DNA from: Halovenus sp.
Lineage (GTDB): Archaea; Halobacteriota; Halobacteria; Halobacteriales; Haloarculaceae
Length of the DNA: 13,311 nt
Direction: 5' to 3'
Assembly (NCBI GenBank): GCA_003551945.1
Contig: PUNZ01000048.1
Location: forward strand, 1 to 13,311
Shown here: positions 5,944-12,047 of the stretch, piece by piece
How the letters are laid out: every line of letters begins with the position of its first letter
Position numbering within the stretch: position 1 is the first letter of the stretch
Notes under the pieces: model-generated
The model's input: only the letters and a program-made list of their open reading frames with translations
Database searches by the model: none
What the model was told of the DNA's origin: nothing
Made by a program: the position numbers and the translations under genes

Positions 5944-6780
5944 ATGATACCTCCAGTTGCATCCCAATTTCTTGCAGGCGAGACTGATGCCGAGGCGATT
6001 GCCCACGCTGAGCACCTGACCGACCACAATATGGGCGCAATTCTCAATTTACTTGGTGAGCATTACGATGACCGTGCGGAGGCTGCTGCGGATGCACAGA
6101 CCTATCAGCGTCTCGTTGATGATATCGCCGGAACGGACCTCACCGCTTGCATTTCCGTGAAGCCAACACAGTTAGGGCTTGATATCAGTGAGGATTGCTT
6201 CCGGCTCAATCTTGACCCGCTTGTCCGGCATGCGTATGAGCACAACGTCTTCGTCTGGATAGATATGGAAGACTACGACACGACTGACGAAACACTGGCA
6301 GCCTTCGAGGAGCATGCTGTCGAGTTCGGAAACGTCGGTGTCTGTATACAGGCTAACCTTCGCCGGACGAAAGCTGATCTTGAACGCCTGGCGGACCTAC
6401 CCGGGAAAGTCCGACTTGTCAAGGGGGCGTACAACCCGCCAACGGCCGTTGCCTACGACTCGAAAGAACGCATCAACAGAGAAACTGAAGAGTGTCTCCG
6501 CTATATGTTCGAACACTTTGCGGATGGAGTTGCGCTTGGGAGCCACGACCCAGAACTCATCACGCTGGCTGCTGACCTCCACGCACAGTATGGTACACCC
6601 TACGAACTGCAACTTCTGATGGGTGTTAGAGATAGTGCCCAGTACGACCTCGCCAAACACCACCCGGTCTGGCAGTATGTTCCGTATGGCACGAAATGGC
6701 CCTCGTATTTTTACCGGCGAATGACCGAGCGCACAGAAAACATCGGCTTTGCGTTTCGTGCACTTAACCCGCTGTCATAG
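5944..6780 (+). CDS. Proline dehydrogenase (FAD-dependent)
   Basis: The enzyme oxidises proline to delta-1-pyrroline-5-carboxylate, feeding electrons to the respiratory chain through FAD, and is the first step of proline catabolism. The 278-residue product is a single PRODH beta/alpha barrel, the short monofunctional type. Recognisable segments are ISVKPTQLGLD (70-80), VWIDMEDYDTTDETL (104-118), GVCIQANLRRT (132-142), KVRLVKGAYNPP (155-166), GVALGSHDPELI (195-206), YELQLLMGVR (220-229), and the C-terminal YVPYGTKWPSYFYRRMTER (245-263), whose Tyr and Arg pair normally binds the proline carboxylate. No P5C dehydrogenase is fused or adjacent, so the second enzyme must be elsewhere. A TATA-like GATAATC precedes the start by about 25 bp. 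Confidence 0.92.
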   Translation: MIPPVASQFLAGETDAEAIAHAEHLTDHNMGAILNLLGEHYDDRAEAAADAQTYQRLVDDIAGTDLTACISVKPTQLGLDISEDCFRLNLDPLVRHAYEHNVFVWIDMEDYDTTDETLAAFEEHAVEFGNVGVCIQANLRRTKADLERLADLPGKVRLVKGAYNPPTAVAYDSKERINRETEECLRYMFEHFADGVALGSHDPELITLAADLHAQYGTPYELQLLMGVRDSAQYDLAKHHPVWQYVPYGTKWPSYFYRRMTERTENIGFAFRALNPLS

Positions 6781-6861
6781 CCCGGGTAGAACAGACCACT
6801 TTTGACACGCCAGTTAGCCGGTTGAACAAGGTACTTCAAAGGCGGTCTCGTAGCCTGACAC

Positions 6862-7917
6862 ATGACTGTCCTCATCTACGGCGCATACGGATACACTGGC
6901 GAACTCATCGCCCGCGAAGCCGCCGACCGCGACCTCGATTTCTGTGTCGGCGGCCGAAACGGCACGAAAACACGGGGGCTCGGTATCGAACTTGGCGTCG
7001 AGTCACGAGTCTTTCCGGCCGACCGTACAGCCGATAACCTAGACGATATCGATATCATCCTTAACTGTGCCGGACCGTTCGTCGAAACCTACGAGCCTAT
7101 CGTTGAGGCATGTCTTGAACACGGCGTTCACTACGTGGATATCACCGGCGAGTTTCCGGTATTTGAAACCCTTGCCGAGCGTGACCGGGAGGCTGAGAAA
7201 GCGGGCGTCTGTCTGCTTCCAGGGATGGGCTTCGATGTCGTCCCGACGGATTGCCTGGCCGGCCACCTTCACGACCGACTGCCCAGCGCAACGCACCTTC
7301 GGCTCGGGTTCGACGCTCCGACAAACGTCTCTGGGGGGACGCTTGCCTCTGTCATCGAGCATGCCTCCGGTGGTGGAAAGGTGCGACGCGATGGCCGAAT
7401 CGAGGATGTTCCCGTTGCACACCAGTCTCGGGAGATTGATTTCGGCGCTGGACCGCGAAACGGCGTGACGATTCCGTGGGGTGATGTCTCGACGGCCTAT
7501 TACACGACAGGTATCCCGAATATCGAGGTGTACATGGCCATGCCCGAAGGGGCGGAGTATCTGATGCGCTCGACGAACTACACCGCACCGCTACTGCAGC
7601 TTCCGATGGTCAAAGAGACGCTCAAAACCGCCGCACGGAGCTTCGTCAGTGGACCATCACAACGCACTCGAGAGACCGAACAGGTGTATCTGTGGGGTGA
7701 AGCGACAAACGGCGAGGAAACTCTCACCTCACGATTGCTGACGCCCGAAACCTATGCGTTGACCGTTGATGCGGCGACAACGGGCATCGAACGTCTTGAC
7801 AGCGAGGGTGCCCCTCCGGGCTTTCATACGCCCGCTTCGACGTTCACGCCCGAATACGTCCTTGAACTCGATGGTGTTGAGGGCTTTTTCGATGAGGGCT
7901 ATCCCCCACTCGCGTAG
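6862..7917 (+). CDS. Saccharopine dehydrogenase-like NAD(P)-binding reductase (trans-acting enoyl reductase family type)
   Basis: The product has 351 residues. It starts with a Rossmann fold, MTVLIYGAYGYTGELI (1-16), whose GAYGYTG replaces the usual GxGxxG and is characteristic of this saccharopine-dehydrogenase-like group. It continues with FCVGGRN (27-33), a cofactor-specificity strand end, and ILNCAGPFVETYEPIVEACL (70-89), then YVDITGEF (95-102). This family (COG3268) includes the trans-acting enoyl reductases of mycobacterial lipid synthesis and many reductases of unknown substrate. A lysine-biosynthesis role is unlikely because no other lysine gene is near. The middle segment DVVPTDCLAGHL, around 130-141, is typical of the group. 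The substrate is unknown; reduction of an unsaturated isoprenoid or lipid is possible but not shown. Confidence 0.82.
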   Translation: MTVLIYGAYGYTGELIAREAADRDLDFCVGGRNGTKTRGLGIELGVESRVFPADRTADNLDDIDIILNCAGPFVETYEPIVEACLEHGVHYVDITGEFPVFETLAERDREAEKAGVCLLPGMGFDVVPTDCLAGHLHDRLPSATHLRLGFDAPTNVSGGTLASVIEHASGGGKVRRDGRIEDVPVAHQSREIDFGAGPRNGVTIPWGDVSTAYYTTGIPNIEVYMAMPEGAEYLMRSTNYTAPLLQLPMVKETLKTAARSFVSGPSQRTRETEQVYLWGEATNGEETLTSRLLTPETYALTVDAATTGIERLDSEGAPPGFHTPASTFTPEYVLELDGVEGFFDEGYPPLA

Positions 7918-7933
7918 CGAGTTTTCGACCGTC

Positions 7934-7948
7934 GTTTCAAGCTGAAAC
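7934..7948. promoter_or_regulatory. Operator-like inverted repeat GTTTCA-AGC-TGAAAC
   Basis: Perfect 6-bp arms (7934-7939 and 7943-7948) with a 3-bp centre lie 41-55 bp before the ATG at 7990. They are just upstream of ACTAAGTGC (about 7963-7971), which could be the TATA region. This position, next to BRE/TATA, suits an activator or repressor site for the FAD reductase gene. It is also only 17 bp past the stop of the preceding gene, so a hairpin at that transcript's end is an alternative. Confidence 0.45.
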
Positions 7949-7989
7949 ACACCGCGCAGGACTAAGTGCTTGCCAACCGTACAACAGGT

Positions 7990-8568
7990 ATGACACACAT
8001 CGCAGTCATCGGAGGCGGACCCGCGGGACTCAGCGCAGCACTCTTCACACAGAAAAACGGGCTTGAGACAACCGTCTACGATACGGATAACACCTGGATG
8101 CACAAGGCGCATTTCTTCAATTATCCGGGCATTGGCTCACAGGACGGAACCGTTCTCATCGATACGATGCGACGACAGGCCGAGTCGTTTGGCGTCACCG
8201 TTGAGCAGGGCGTCGAGGTAACCGATGTGAGCGAAACCGATGATGGATTTACGCTCTCGACTGAGGAGGGCGATGCCGAAGCGGACTACGTCGTGATGGC
8301 GACCGGTGCGAACCGAGAGATTGCGGAGGCTCTTGGCTGTGCGTTTGATGGCGACCTTGTCGAGGTTGACCTTTCGATGGAGACGAGCGTGACCGACGCC
8401 TACGCGACAGGTGCAATGGTCCGTGCGGAGGAGTGGCAGGCGGTTATTTCTGCAGGAGATGGCGCGGCCGCTGGGCTGAACATTCTCAGCAAGGAGGAAG
8501 GCGAGCATTTCCATGACTTCGATGTACCGGCTGATGCCGATGCGACCTTCGGCGCAATGAGTGAGTAA
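7990..8568 (+). CDS. Compact FAD-dependent oxidoreductase, thioredoxin-reductase-like without CxxC
   Basis: The product has 192 residues from ATG 7990. An earlier in-frame ATG at 7966 would add eight residues (MLANRTTG) ahead of the FAD fold. It begins with the dinucleotide-binding motif HIAVIGGGPAGLSAALF (3-19), has YVVMATGA (100-107) where the FAD domain rejoins, and ends with DAYATGAMVRAEEWQAVISA (136-155) followed by GDGAAAGLNIL. That last pattern is the C-terminal FAD-binding motif of thioredoxin-reductase-type proteins. The NAD(P)H domain and the redox CxxC of thioredoxin reductases (about 310 residues) are absent, so it keeps only the FAD domain. It may work with a separate electron donor. 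The redox partner and substrate are unknown. A T5 run at 8577-8581 follows the stop. Confidence 0.82.
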   Translation: MTHIAVIGGGPAGLSAALFTQKNGLETTVYDTDNTWMHKAHFFNYPGIGSQDGTVLIDTMRRQAESFGVTVEQGVEVTDVSETDDGFTLSTEEGDAEADYVVMATGANREIAEALGCAFDGDLVEVDLSMETSVTDAYATGAMVRAEEWQAVISAGDGAAAGLNILSKEEGEHFHDFDVPADADATFGAMSE

Positions 8569-8576
8569 AACCACGG

Positions 8577-8581
8577 TTTTT
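8577..8581 (+). terminator. Poly-T terminator after the FAD reductase gene
   Basis: A TTTTT run starts 8 bp after the stop codon of the FAD reductase gene and is followed by C-TT-C-T. Archaeal terminators are mainly poly-T tracts, so this could end the transcript. No strong hairpin precedes it. Confidence 0.35.
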
Positions 8582-8587
8582 CTTCTG

Positions 8588-8609
8588 ACGGTTCCAGACC
8601 ACCAACCGT
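8588..8609. promoter_or_regulatory. Inverted repeat ACGGTT / AACCGT before the DUF5807-like gene
   Basis: ACGGTT (8588-8593) and AACCGT (8604-8609) are perfect 6-bp arms separated by 10 bp, about one helical turn between half-site centres. The right arm abuts GTTAACC (8608-8614), centred about 27 bp before ATG 8638 and likely its TATA-like element. A dimeric regulator bound here would contact the core promoter. Confidence 0.35.
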
Positions 8610-8637
8610 TAACCGACCGCAGATAAGAGAGGATACT

Positions 8638-9054
8638 ATGACAACCGAACGCGAGGCATTTCTGGCAGGCGAGTCGCCGGAAGACGTCCACATCTTCCTC
8701 CACGAAGAGCGAGTGACGAACCTCTCCGCACTCGAAGCCCACGGAGAGCGAGTTGATGACGGGCTGGTCTTGGTTCTTCCGGGCGACAAAGCCAGAACCG
8801 TCTTTCAGCAGGCAACAGGCATCGACCCGATGGGATTCGCACAGGAAGCGATGGGGACCGATGGCGAAATTAGTGATGACTGCATCAGCGGCGCGTGTCC
8901 GGAATGTGGTACGTCACCAGAACTCATCTTTGCCTTTGCGGAGGCACAAAACGAGGACGTTGGTGGGCTCTATGCGGAGGGACCAGTCATCCACGCCTAC
9001 GCAGCCTGCGAGTGCGGAGAACGGTACTCCGAAAAGTGGGTTGCGACTGCGTAA
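8638..9054 (+). CDS. DUF5807-like haloarchaeal protein with putative zinc-binding cysteines
   Basis: The product has 138 residues and matches my recollection of a haloarchaea-restricted family (DUF5807), including FLAGESPEDVHIFL (8-21), TGIDPMGFAQEAM (60-72), and FAFAEAQNEDVGGLYAEGPV (98-117) near the end. Cysteines cluster as C82, C87-P-E-C90, and C124-E-C126. The CxxC plus CxC pattern could form a small zinc site bridging two parts of the chain. Function is unknown. The start ATG 8638 is preceded by GAGAGGA, a weak possible ribosome-binding site, and by a TATA-like GTTAACC at about -27. It faces the SAM hydrolase gene tail to tail with 21 bp between stops. Confidence 0.7.
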   Translation: MTTEREAFLAGESPEDVHIFLHEERVTNLSALEAHGERVDDGLVLVLPGDKARTVFQQATGIDPMGFAQEAMGTDGEISDDCISGACPECGTSPELIFAFAEAQNEDVGGLYAEGPVIHAYAACECGERYSEKWVATA

Positions 9055-9075
9055 GTCCCGTATTGAAGTAGACAA

Positions 9076-9888
9076 CTACCACGACAGGGAGACGGAATCC
9101 CCGACTGCGAGGTCAAATGCATCCGTCCCTCGGCCCTGATTGACGGCTAACTCCACTCGTTCGTGACTCCCAACCGTGACGAGCGACTCGCCGGGGTTGA
9201 CGGCCGCATACATCTCTCTTACTGGAACGTGCCGAGTGTTGACCCGGACGGATTCGCCCAACAACGGCAGCAGTACGCTGCCGGGAATGTTCGTAATGAC
9301 GTTGCCGAATTCATCCGCGACAAGCACCTCTCCAGTTGCCTTGCCCTCCTCGACAGTCGGCTCTGGAAACTGCAACTGCACGAGTGAATCCACTGATTCG
9401 ACCGGTTCAAATGCTGGCTCGTCTGCGATAGCATCCTGGCCCAGTTCGTAGACGCGAGCAGCCACCGGTGCGAAGACATCCCGACCGTGAAATGTCGAAC
9501 TCGTGGGAACGGGTGGCCAGTCTGCTCCTGGGTCGGTCGGTTGCCCATTGTCTGGCGCGGCAAGCCGGAACCACTCGATTCCATTTTCGGAGGCCAACGA
9601 CCGCGCTGCAGGCCGTAACACGCCGTTATCTGGCCCGACAAGCGCGTGATTCTCCGTGCGGGCGATCAGTACATCCCTGTCCGTACCGACACCGGGGTCA
9701 ACCACGACGAGGTGGACAGCCGGTGGCATATAGGGAAGTACTTGTGTCAGCCAGAATGCCGCCGCTTGCACGTTTTGTCGCGGAAGCGTGTGTGAGATAT
9801 CGACTAGTTGGGCATCCGTTCGCTGGAGAATGACGCCTTTCATCGCCGCTGGATACGGCGAGCCGAAATCGGAACTCAATGTAATCAT
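9076..9888 (-). CDS. S-adenosyl-L-methionine hydrolase (adenosine-forming), DUF62 family
   Basis: Members of this family (SAM hydroxide adenosyltransferase, formerly DUF62; relatives include fluorinase and chlorinase) split SAM into adenosine and methionine with water as nucleophile. The 270-residue product has ITLSSDFGSPYPAAMKGVIL (2-21), VVDPGVGTDR (62-71), LVGPDNGVL (83-91), FHGRDVFAPVAA (133-144) and EFGNVITNIP (193-202). The Asp-Arg-His set that marks the hydrolase, as distinct from the halogenases, appears to be D64, R71 and H134, with the same D-to-R spacing of seven as in characterised archaeal enzymes. This supports hydrolysis over halogenation. Its start lies next to a strong inverted repeat, so it is probably regulated. 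Physiological role in SAM homeostasis is inferred. Confidence 0.9.
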   Translation of the reverse strand: MITLSSDFGSPYPAAMKGVILQRTDAQLVDISHTLPRQNVQAAAFWLTQVLPYMPPAVHLVVVDPGVGTDRDVLIARTENHALVGPDNGVLRPAARSLASENGIEWFRLAAPDNGQPTDPGADWPPVPTSSTFHGRDVFAPVAARVYELGQDAIADEPAFEPVESVDSLVQLQFPEPTVEEGKATGEVLVADEFGNVITNIPGSVLLPLLGESVRVNTRHVPVREMYAAVNPGESLVTVGSHERVELAVNQGRGTDAFDLAVGDSVSLSW

Positions 9889-9902
9889 ATCTGTGTGGTA
9901 TC

Positions 9903-9919
9903 GCTATTGAGACAATAGC
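9903..9919. promoter_or_regulatory. Operator-like inverted repeat GCTATTG-AGA-CAATAGC over the SAM hydrolase core promoter
   Basis: Perfect 7-bp arms with a 3-bp centre lie 15-31 bp before the SAM hydrolase ATG (9888, minus strand). That is where its TATA box should be for a leaderless transcript, and CTATTG within the arm is the only A/T-rich candidate. A protein bound here would block the preinitiation complex, so a repressor operator is the simplest reading. Confidence 0.5.
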
Positions 9920-9940
9920 TGTTGGTTTCCTTCGTTGGCT

Positions 9941-9954
9941 GGTGAGAAATCACC
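9941..9954. repeat. Short hairpin GGTGA-GAAA-TCACC
   Basis: Five-bp perfect arms close a GAAA (GNRA) tetraloop in the divergent region between the SAM hydrolase and PRC-barrel genes. It lies 66-79 bp before ATG 10020, upstream of that gene's TATA box, so it would act as DNA rather than in that mRNA. It could also be chance, since the arms are short. Confidence 0.3.
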
Positions 9955-9990
9955 CATCAGATGCGTGTCGCCGAAACTAACAGCGGGGAT

Positions 9991-9997
9991 ATTTATC
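9991..9997 (+). promoter_or_regulatory. TATA box (ATTTATC) of the PRC-barrel gene
   Basis: ATTTATC in GGATATTTATCATTGG is centred about 26-27 bp before ATG 10020. It fits a leaderless haloarchaeal promoter. Because it overlaps the region just before the upstream ATG at 9999, it argues that 10020, not 9999, is the start codon. Confidence 0.65.
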
Positions 9998-10019
9998 ATT
10001 GGGCGTGAAAGAGTCACCG

Positions 10020-10271
10020 ATGACAGTTCTTTCAACAGCGGATGAAGGCAAAGTGCTGATGGATATCACTGGCAGCGAATTCGGCGTCGTTACCAAAGTT
10101 GACCCGGAGGAACAGGTCGCGTATGTCGACCCGGAACCGGGCCTCGCAAACGCCATCATTCAGGGTCTGGGCTACGGGGACGCTGGTGAGGATGATATCC
10201 GCGTTCCGGCAAAGAGCGTGGCAACAGTGACCGATACCGAACTGCGCGTTGATGGAACCCTCGGGGAGTAA
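10020..10271 (+). CDS. PRC-barrel domain protein
   Basis: The product has 83 residues from ATG 10020 and is a single PRC-barrel-like domain: TADEGKVLMDITGSEFGVVT (6-25) gives the first strands with the conserved glycine turn, followed by VAYVDPEPGL and a C-terminal IRVPAKSVATVTDTELRVD (58-76). PRC-barrels occur in photosynthetic reaction centres, in RimM, and as stand-alone small proteins in archaea whose roles are unclear. A helical insertion (ANAIIQGLGYGDAGEDD) sits between the strands. It is divergent from the SAM hydrolase gene. T5 at 10286-10290, 15 bp past the stop, is a likely terminator, so it is a single-gene transcript. Confidence 0.75.
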   Translation: MTVLSTADEGKVLMDITGSEFGVVTKVDPEEQVAYVDPEPGLANAIIQGLGYGDAGEDDIRVPAKSVATVTDTELRVDGTLGE

Positions 10272-10285
10272 GGTTCCCTGATAGC

Positions 10286-10290
10286 TTTTT
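10286..10290 (+). terminator. Poly-T terminator after the PRC-barrel gene
   Basis: TTTTT begins 15 bp after the PRC-barrel stop codon and is followed by ACC. No clear hairpin precedes it. It would separate the PRC-barrel transcript from the tryptophan operon. Confidence 0.4.
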
Positions 10291-10339
10291 ACCGTGGTAC
10301 TGTGAGTCCCCCGACAGCGTTAAGTGAGTGTACTTATTT

Positions 10340-10367
10340 GTTCATTGTATACCGAAAAAGTTCATTG
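10340..10367 (+). promoter_or_regulatory. Tryptophan operon promoter: TATA flanked by two GTTCATTG direct repeats
   Basis: TATA (10348-10351) lies about 27 bp before the trpD ATG at 10378, fitting a leaderless or very short leader. GTTCATTG occurs at 10340-10347, immediately before the TATA, and again at 10360-10367, between it and the transcription start. The copies are exactly 20 bp apart, about two helical turns, so they present the same face of the helix. That layout suits a repressor that occludes TBP or the polymerase. TGTAC (10329-10333) just upstream partly resembles the TGTACA box of the methanogen repressor TrpY, but one base differs. Regulation by tryptophan is inferred. Confidence 0.5.
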
Positions 10368-10377
10368 GTGATATTGA

Positions 10378-11388
10378 ATGGGAACACTGCAGACATATAT
10401 CGAGCGAGTGACGGACGGGGAGGATTTGACACAGGCCGAATCACGTGAGGCCTCCCGCCTCCTCTTTGAGGAGGCGACCGATGCACAGATTGGGGCCTTA
10501 TTAGCGGCCCTGCGCGCAAAGGGCGAGACGGAAACGGAGATTGCCGGATTTGCTGAGGGGATGCGAAGCGTCGCCCGGACAATTACCCCTGACCGCGACC
10601 ATCTTGTTGACACCTGCGGAACTGGTGGCGATGACTACGACACAATTAATATCTCGACAACGAGCGCTATCGTTGCTGCTGGCGTTGGCGTCCCAATTGC
10701 CAAACACGGCAACTACTCCGTTTCCTCGTCCTCAGGCAGTGCCGACGTTCTGGAGGAAGTCGGGGTCATGGTGGATGCCGAACCACCGGCAGTGGAGAAA
10801 TCCATTGAAACACACGGCATTGGTTTCATGCTGGCACCCGTGTTCCATCCCGCGATGAAGGCAGTCATTGGCCCGCGTAAGGAACTCGAAATGCGGACGA
10901 TTTTCAACGTGCTTGGACCGTTGACGAACCCCGCCGGCGCGGATGCACAGGTGGTGGGCGTATACGACCCCGCGCTTGTTCCAGTCATCGCTCGCGCGCT
11001 TGCACGGCTTGACGTCGACCGTGCCCTCGTCGTCCATGGCTCCGGTCTCGACGAGATTGCAGTCCACGACGAAACCGTCGTCGCTGAAGTCACCGGGAGC
11101 GACATCAAGGAGTATACTCTGACGCCCGGAAACCTCGGATTGAAACGCTATCCTGTTTCGGAGATTGCTGGTGGTTCCCCCGCGGAAAATGCGGCGGATA
11201 TGCGCGATATTATCTCCGGCGAGATAACCGGCGCAAAACGCGATGTGATTCTTGCGAACGCTGGCGCAGCAATCTACGTCGGTGGCGAGGCGGACTCGAT
11301 TGCTGAAGGCGCTGAACGCGCGCGACATGGTATCGACTCGGGTGAAGCCGAAGCGAAACTTGCGGAGCTGCGGAGTGTGCGTACATGA
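10378..11388 (+). CDS. trpD: Anthranilate phosphoribosyltransferase
   Basis: TrpD joins anthranilate to PRPP, releasing pyrophosphate and forming phosphoribosyl-anthranilate, the second committed step of tryptophan synthesis. The 336-residue product is full length. It has the PRPP loop DTCGTGGD (78-85), the signature KHGN (109-112) with SGSADVLEE (119-127), the anthranilate-site stretch GFMLAPVFHPAMK (149-161), FNVLGPLTNP (176-185), and GSGLDEI (221-227), whose Asp-Glu pair binds metal. After KHGN most bacterial and crenarchaeal enzymes have Arg and later SSKSG; here it is Y113 and SSSSG (116-120), possibly a haloarchaeal variant. Its stop overlaps the trpF start by four bases (ATGA), indicating translational coupling. 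Confidence 0.96.
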   Translation: MGTLQTYIERVTDGEDLTQAESREASRLLFEEATDAQIGALLAALRAKGETETEIAGFAEGMRSVARTITPDRDHLVDTCGTGGDDYDTINISTTSAIVAAGVGVPIAKHGNYSVSSSSGSADVLEEVGVMVDAEPPAVEKSIETHGIGFMLAPVFHPAMKAVIGPRKELEMRTIFNVLGPLTNPAGADAQVVGVYDPALVPVIARALARLDVDRALVVHGSGLDEIAVHDETVVAEVTGSDIKEYTLTPGNLGLKRYPVSEIAGGSPAENAADMRDIISGEITGAKRDVILANAGAAIYVGGEADSIAEGAERARHGIDSGEAEAKLAELRSVRT

Positions 11389-12047
11389 GCGAGACTGACT
11401 CCTCTCATGGTCGAACCCGTGTCAAAATCTGTGGAGTCACCAATAAGGCGGATAGAGACGTGGGTATCGCCGCAGGAGCGGATGCCATTGGCGTCATCTC
11501 TTCCGTCCCAGTCGAGACGTCACGTGAGGTCTCGGCATCAAAAGCCGGCCAACTCCTTCGTGGCTTGCCGCCGTTTGTGACTGGTGTCCTCGTCACGATG
11601 CCAGCTAGCGTTGACGCTGCCGTGACGCTCCAGAACCGAGTTAAAGCGGATGCAGTCCAGATTCATGGTGGGCTGGCTCCGGAAGATATCAAGGAACTTG
11701 GGAAGCAAGTGAGTGCGGAACTGGTTGTTGCGGTCGAACACGACCAGGATGATATCGAAGCCTATGCTGCGGTTGCTGACTTAGTCCTCGTTGACTCTGC
11801 GGGAGCAAAGGGCGCCGGCGGTACTGGTGAAACGCATGACTGGGAACTGACTGCAGCGCTCGTTGACCAACTTGAAACCCCAGTGATGCTCGCAGGTGGG
11901 CTGACGCCGGAGAACGTTTCCACTGCTATTTCCGACGTTGAACCGTTTGCCGTCGATACCGCAAGTGGTGTCGAGACTGAAAGTGGCTCTAAAGACCACG
12001 ATGCGGTTCGCTCGTTCGTAACAACCGCACAAGGGGTGAGAAAATGA
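11385..12047 (+). CDS. trpF: Phosphoribosylanthranilate isomerase
   Basis: TrpF catalyses the Amadori rearrangement of phosphoribosylanthranilate to CdRP, after TrpD. The 220-residue product is a single beta/alpha barrel. Markers are VKICGVT (13-19), whose C16 is the expected general base, VQIHGG (95-100), LVDSAGAKGAGGTGETHDW (about 134-152) with the likely general acid Asp in VDS and the phosphate-binding GGTG, MLAGGLTPENV (167-177), and VDTASGVE (187-194). The segment usually reading GFxFxPxSPR is altered to GVISSVPVETSREVS. It overlaps trpD at its start and trpE at its end by ATGA, so the three are one operon. No fusion to TrpC is present. Confidence 0.93.
   Translation: MSETDSSHGRTRVKICGVTNKADRDVGIAAGADAIGVISSVPVETSREVSASKAGQLLRGLPPFVTGVLVTMPASVDAAVTLQNRVKADAVQIHGGLAPEDIKELGKQVSAELVVAVEHDQDDIEAYAAVADLVLVDSAGAKGAGGTGETHDWELTAALVDQLETPVMLAGGLTPENVSTAISDVEPFAVDTASGVETESGSKDHDAVRSFVTTAQGVRK

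Noticed and set aside
9999..10019. Alternative PRC-barrel start at ATG 9999
   Set aside because: It lies directly next to the ATTTATC TATA box, too close for a leaderless start. ATG 10020 has the correct spacing.
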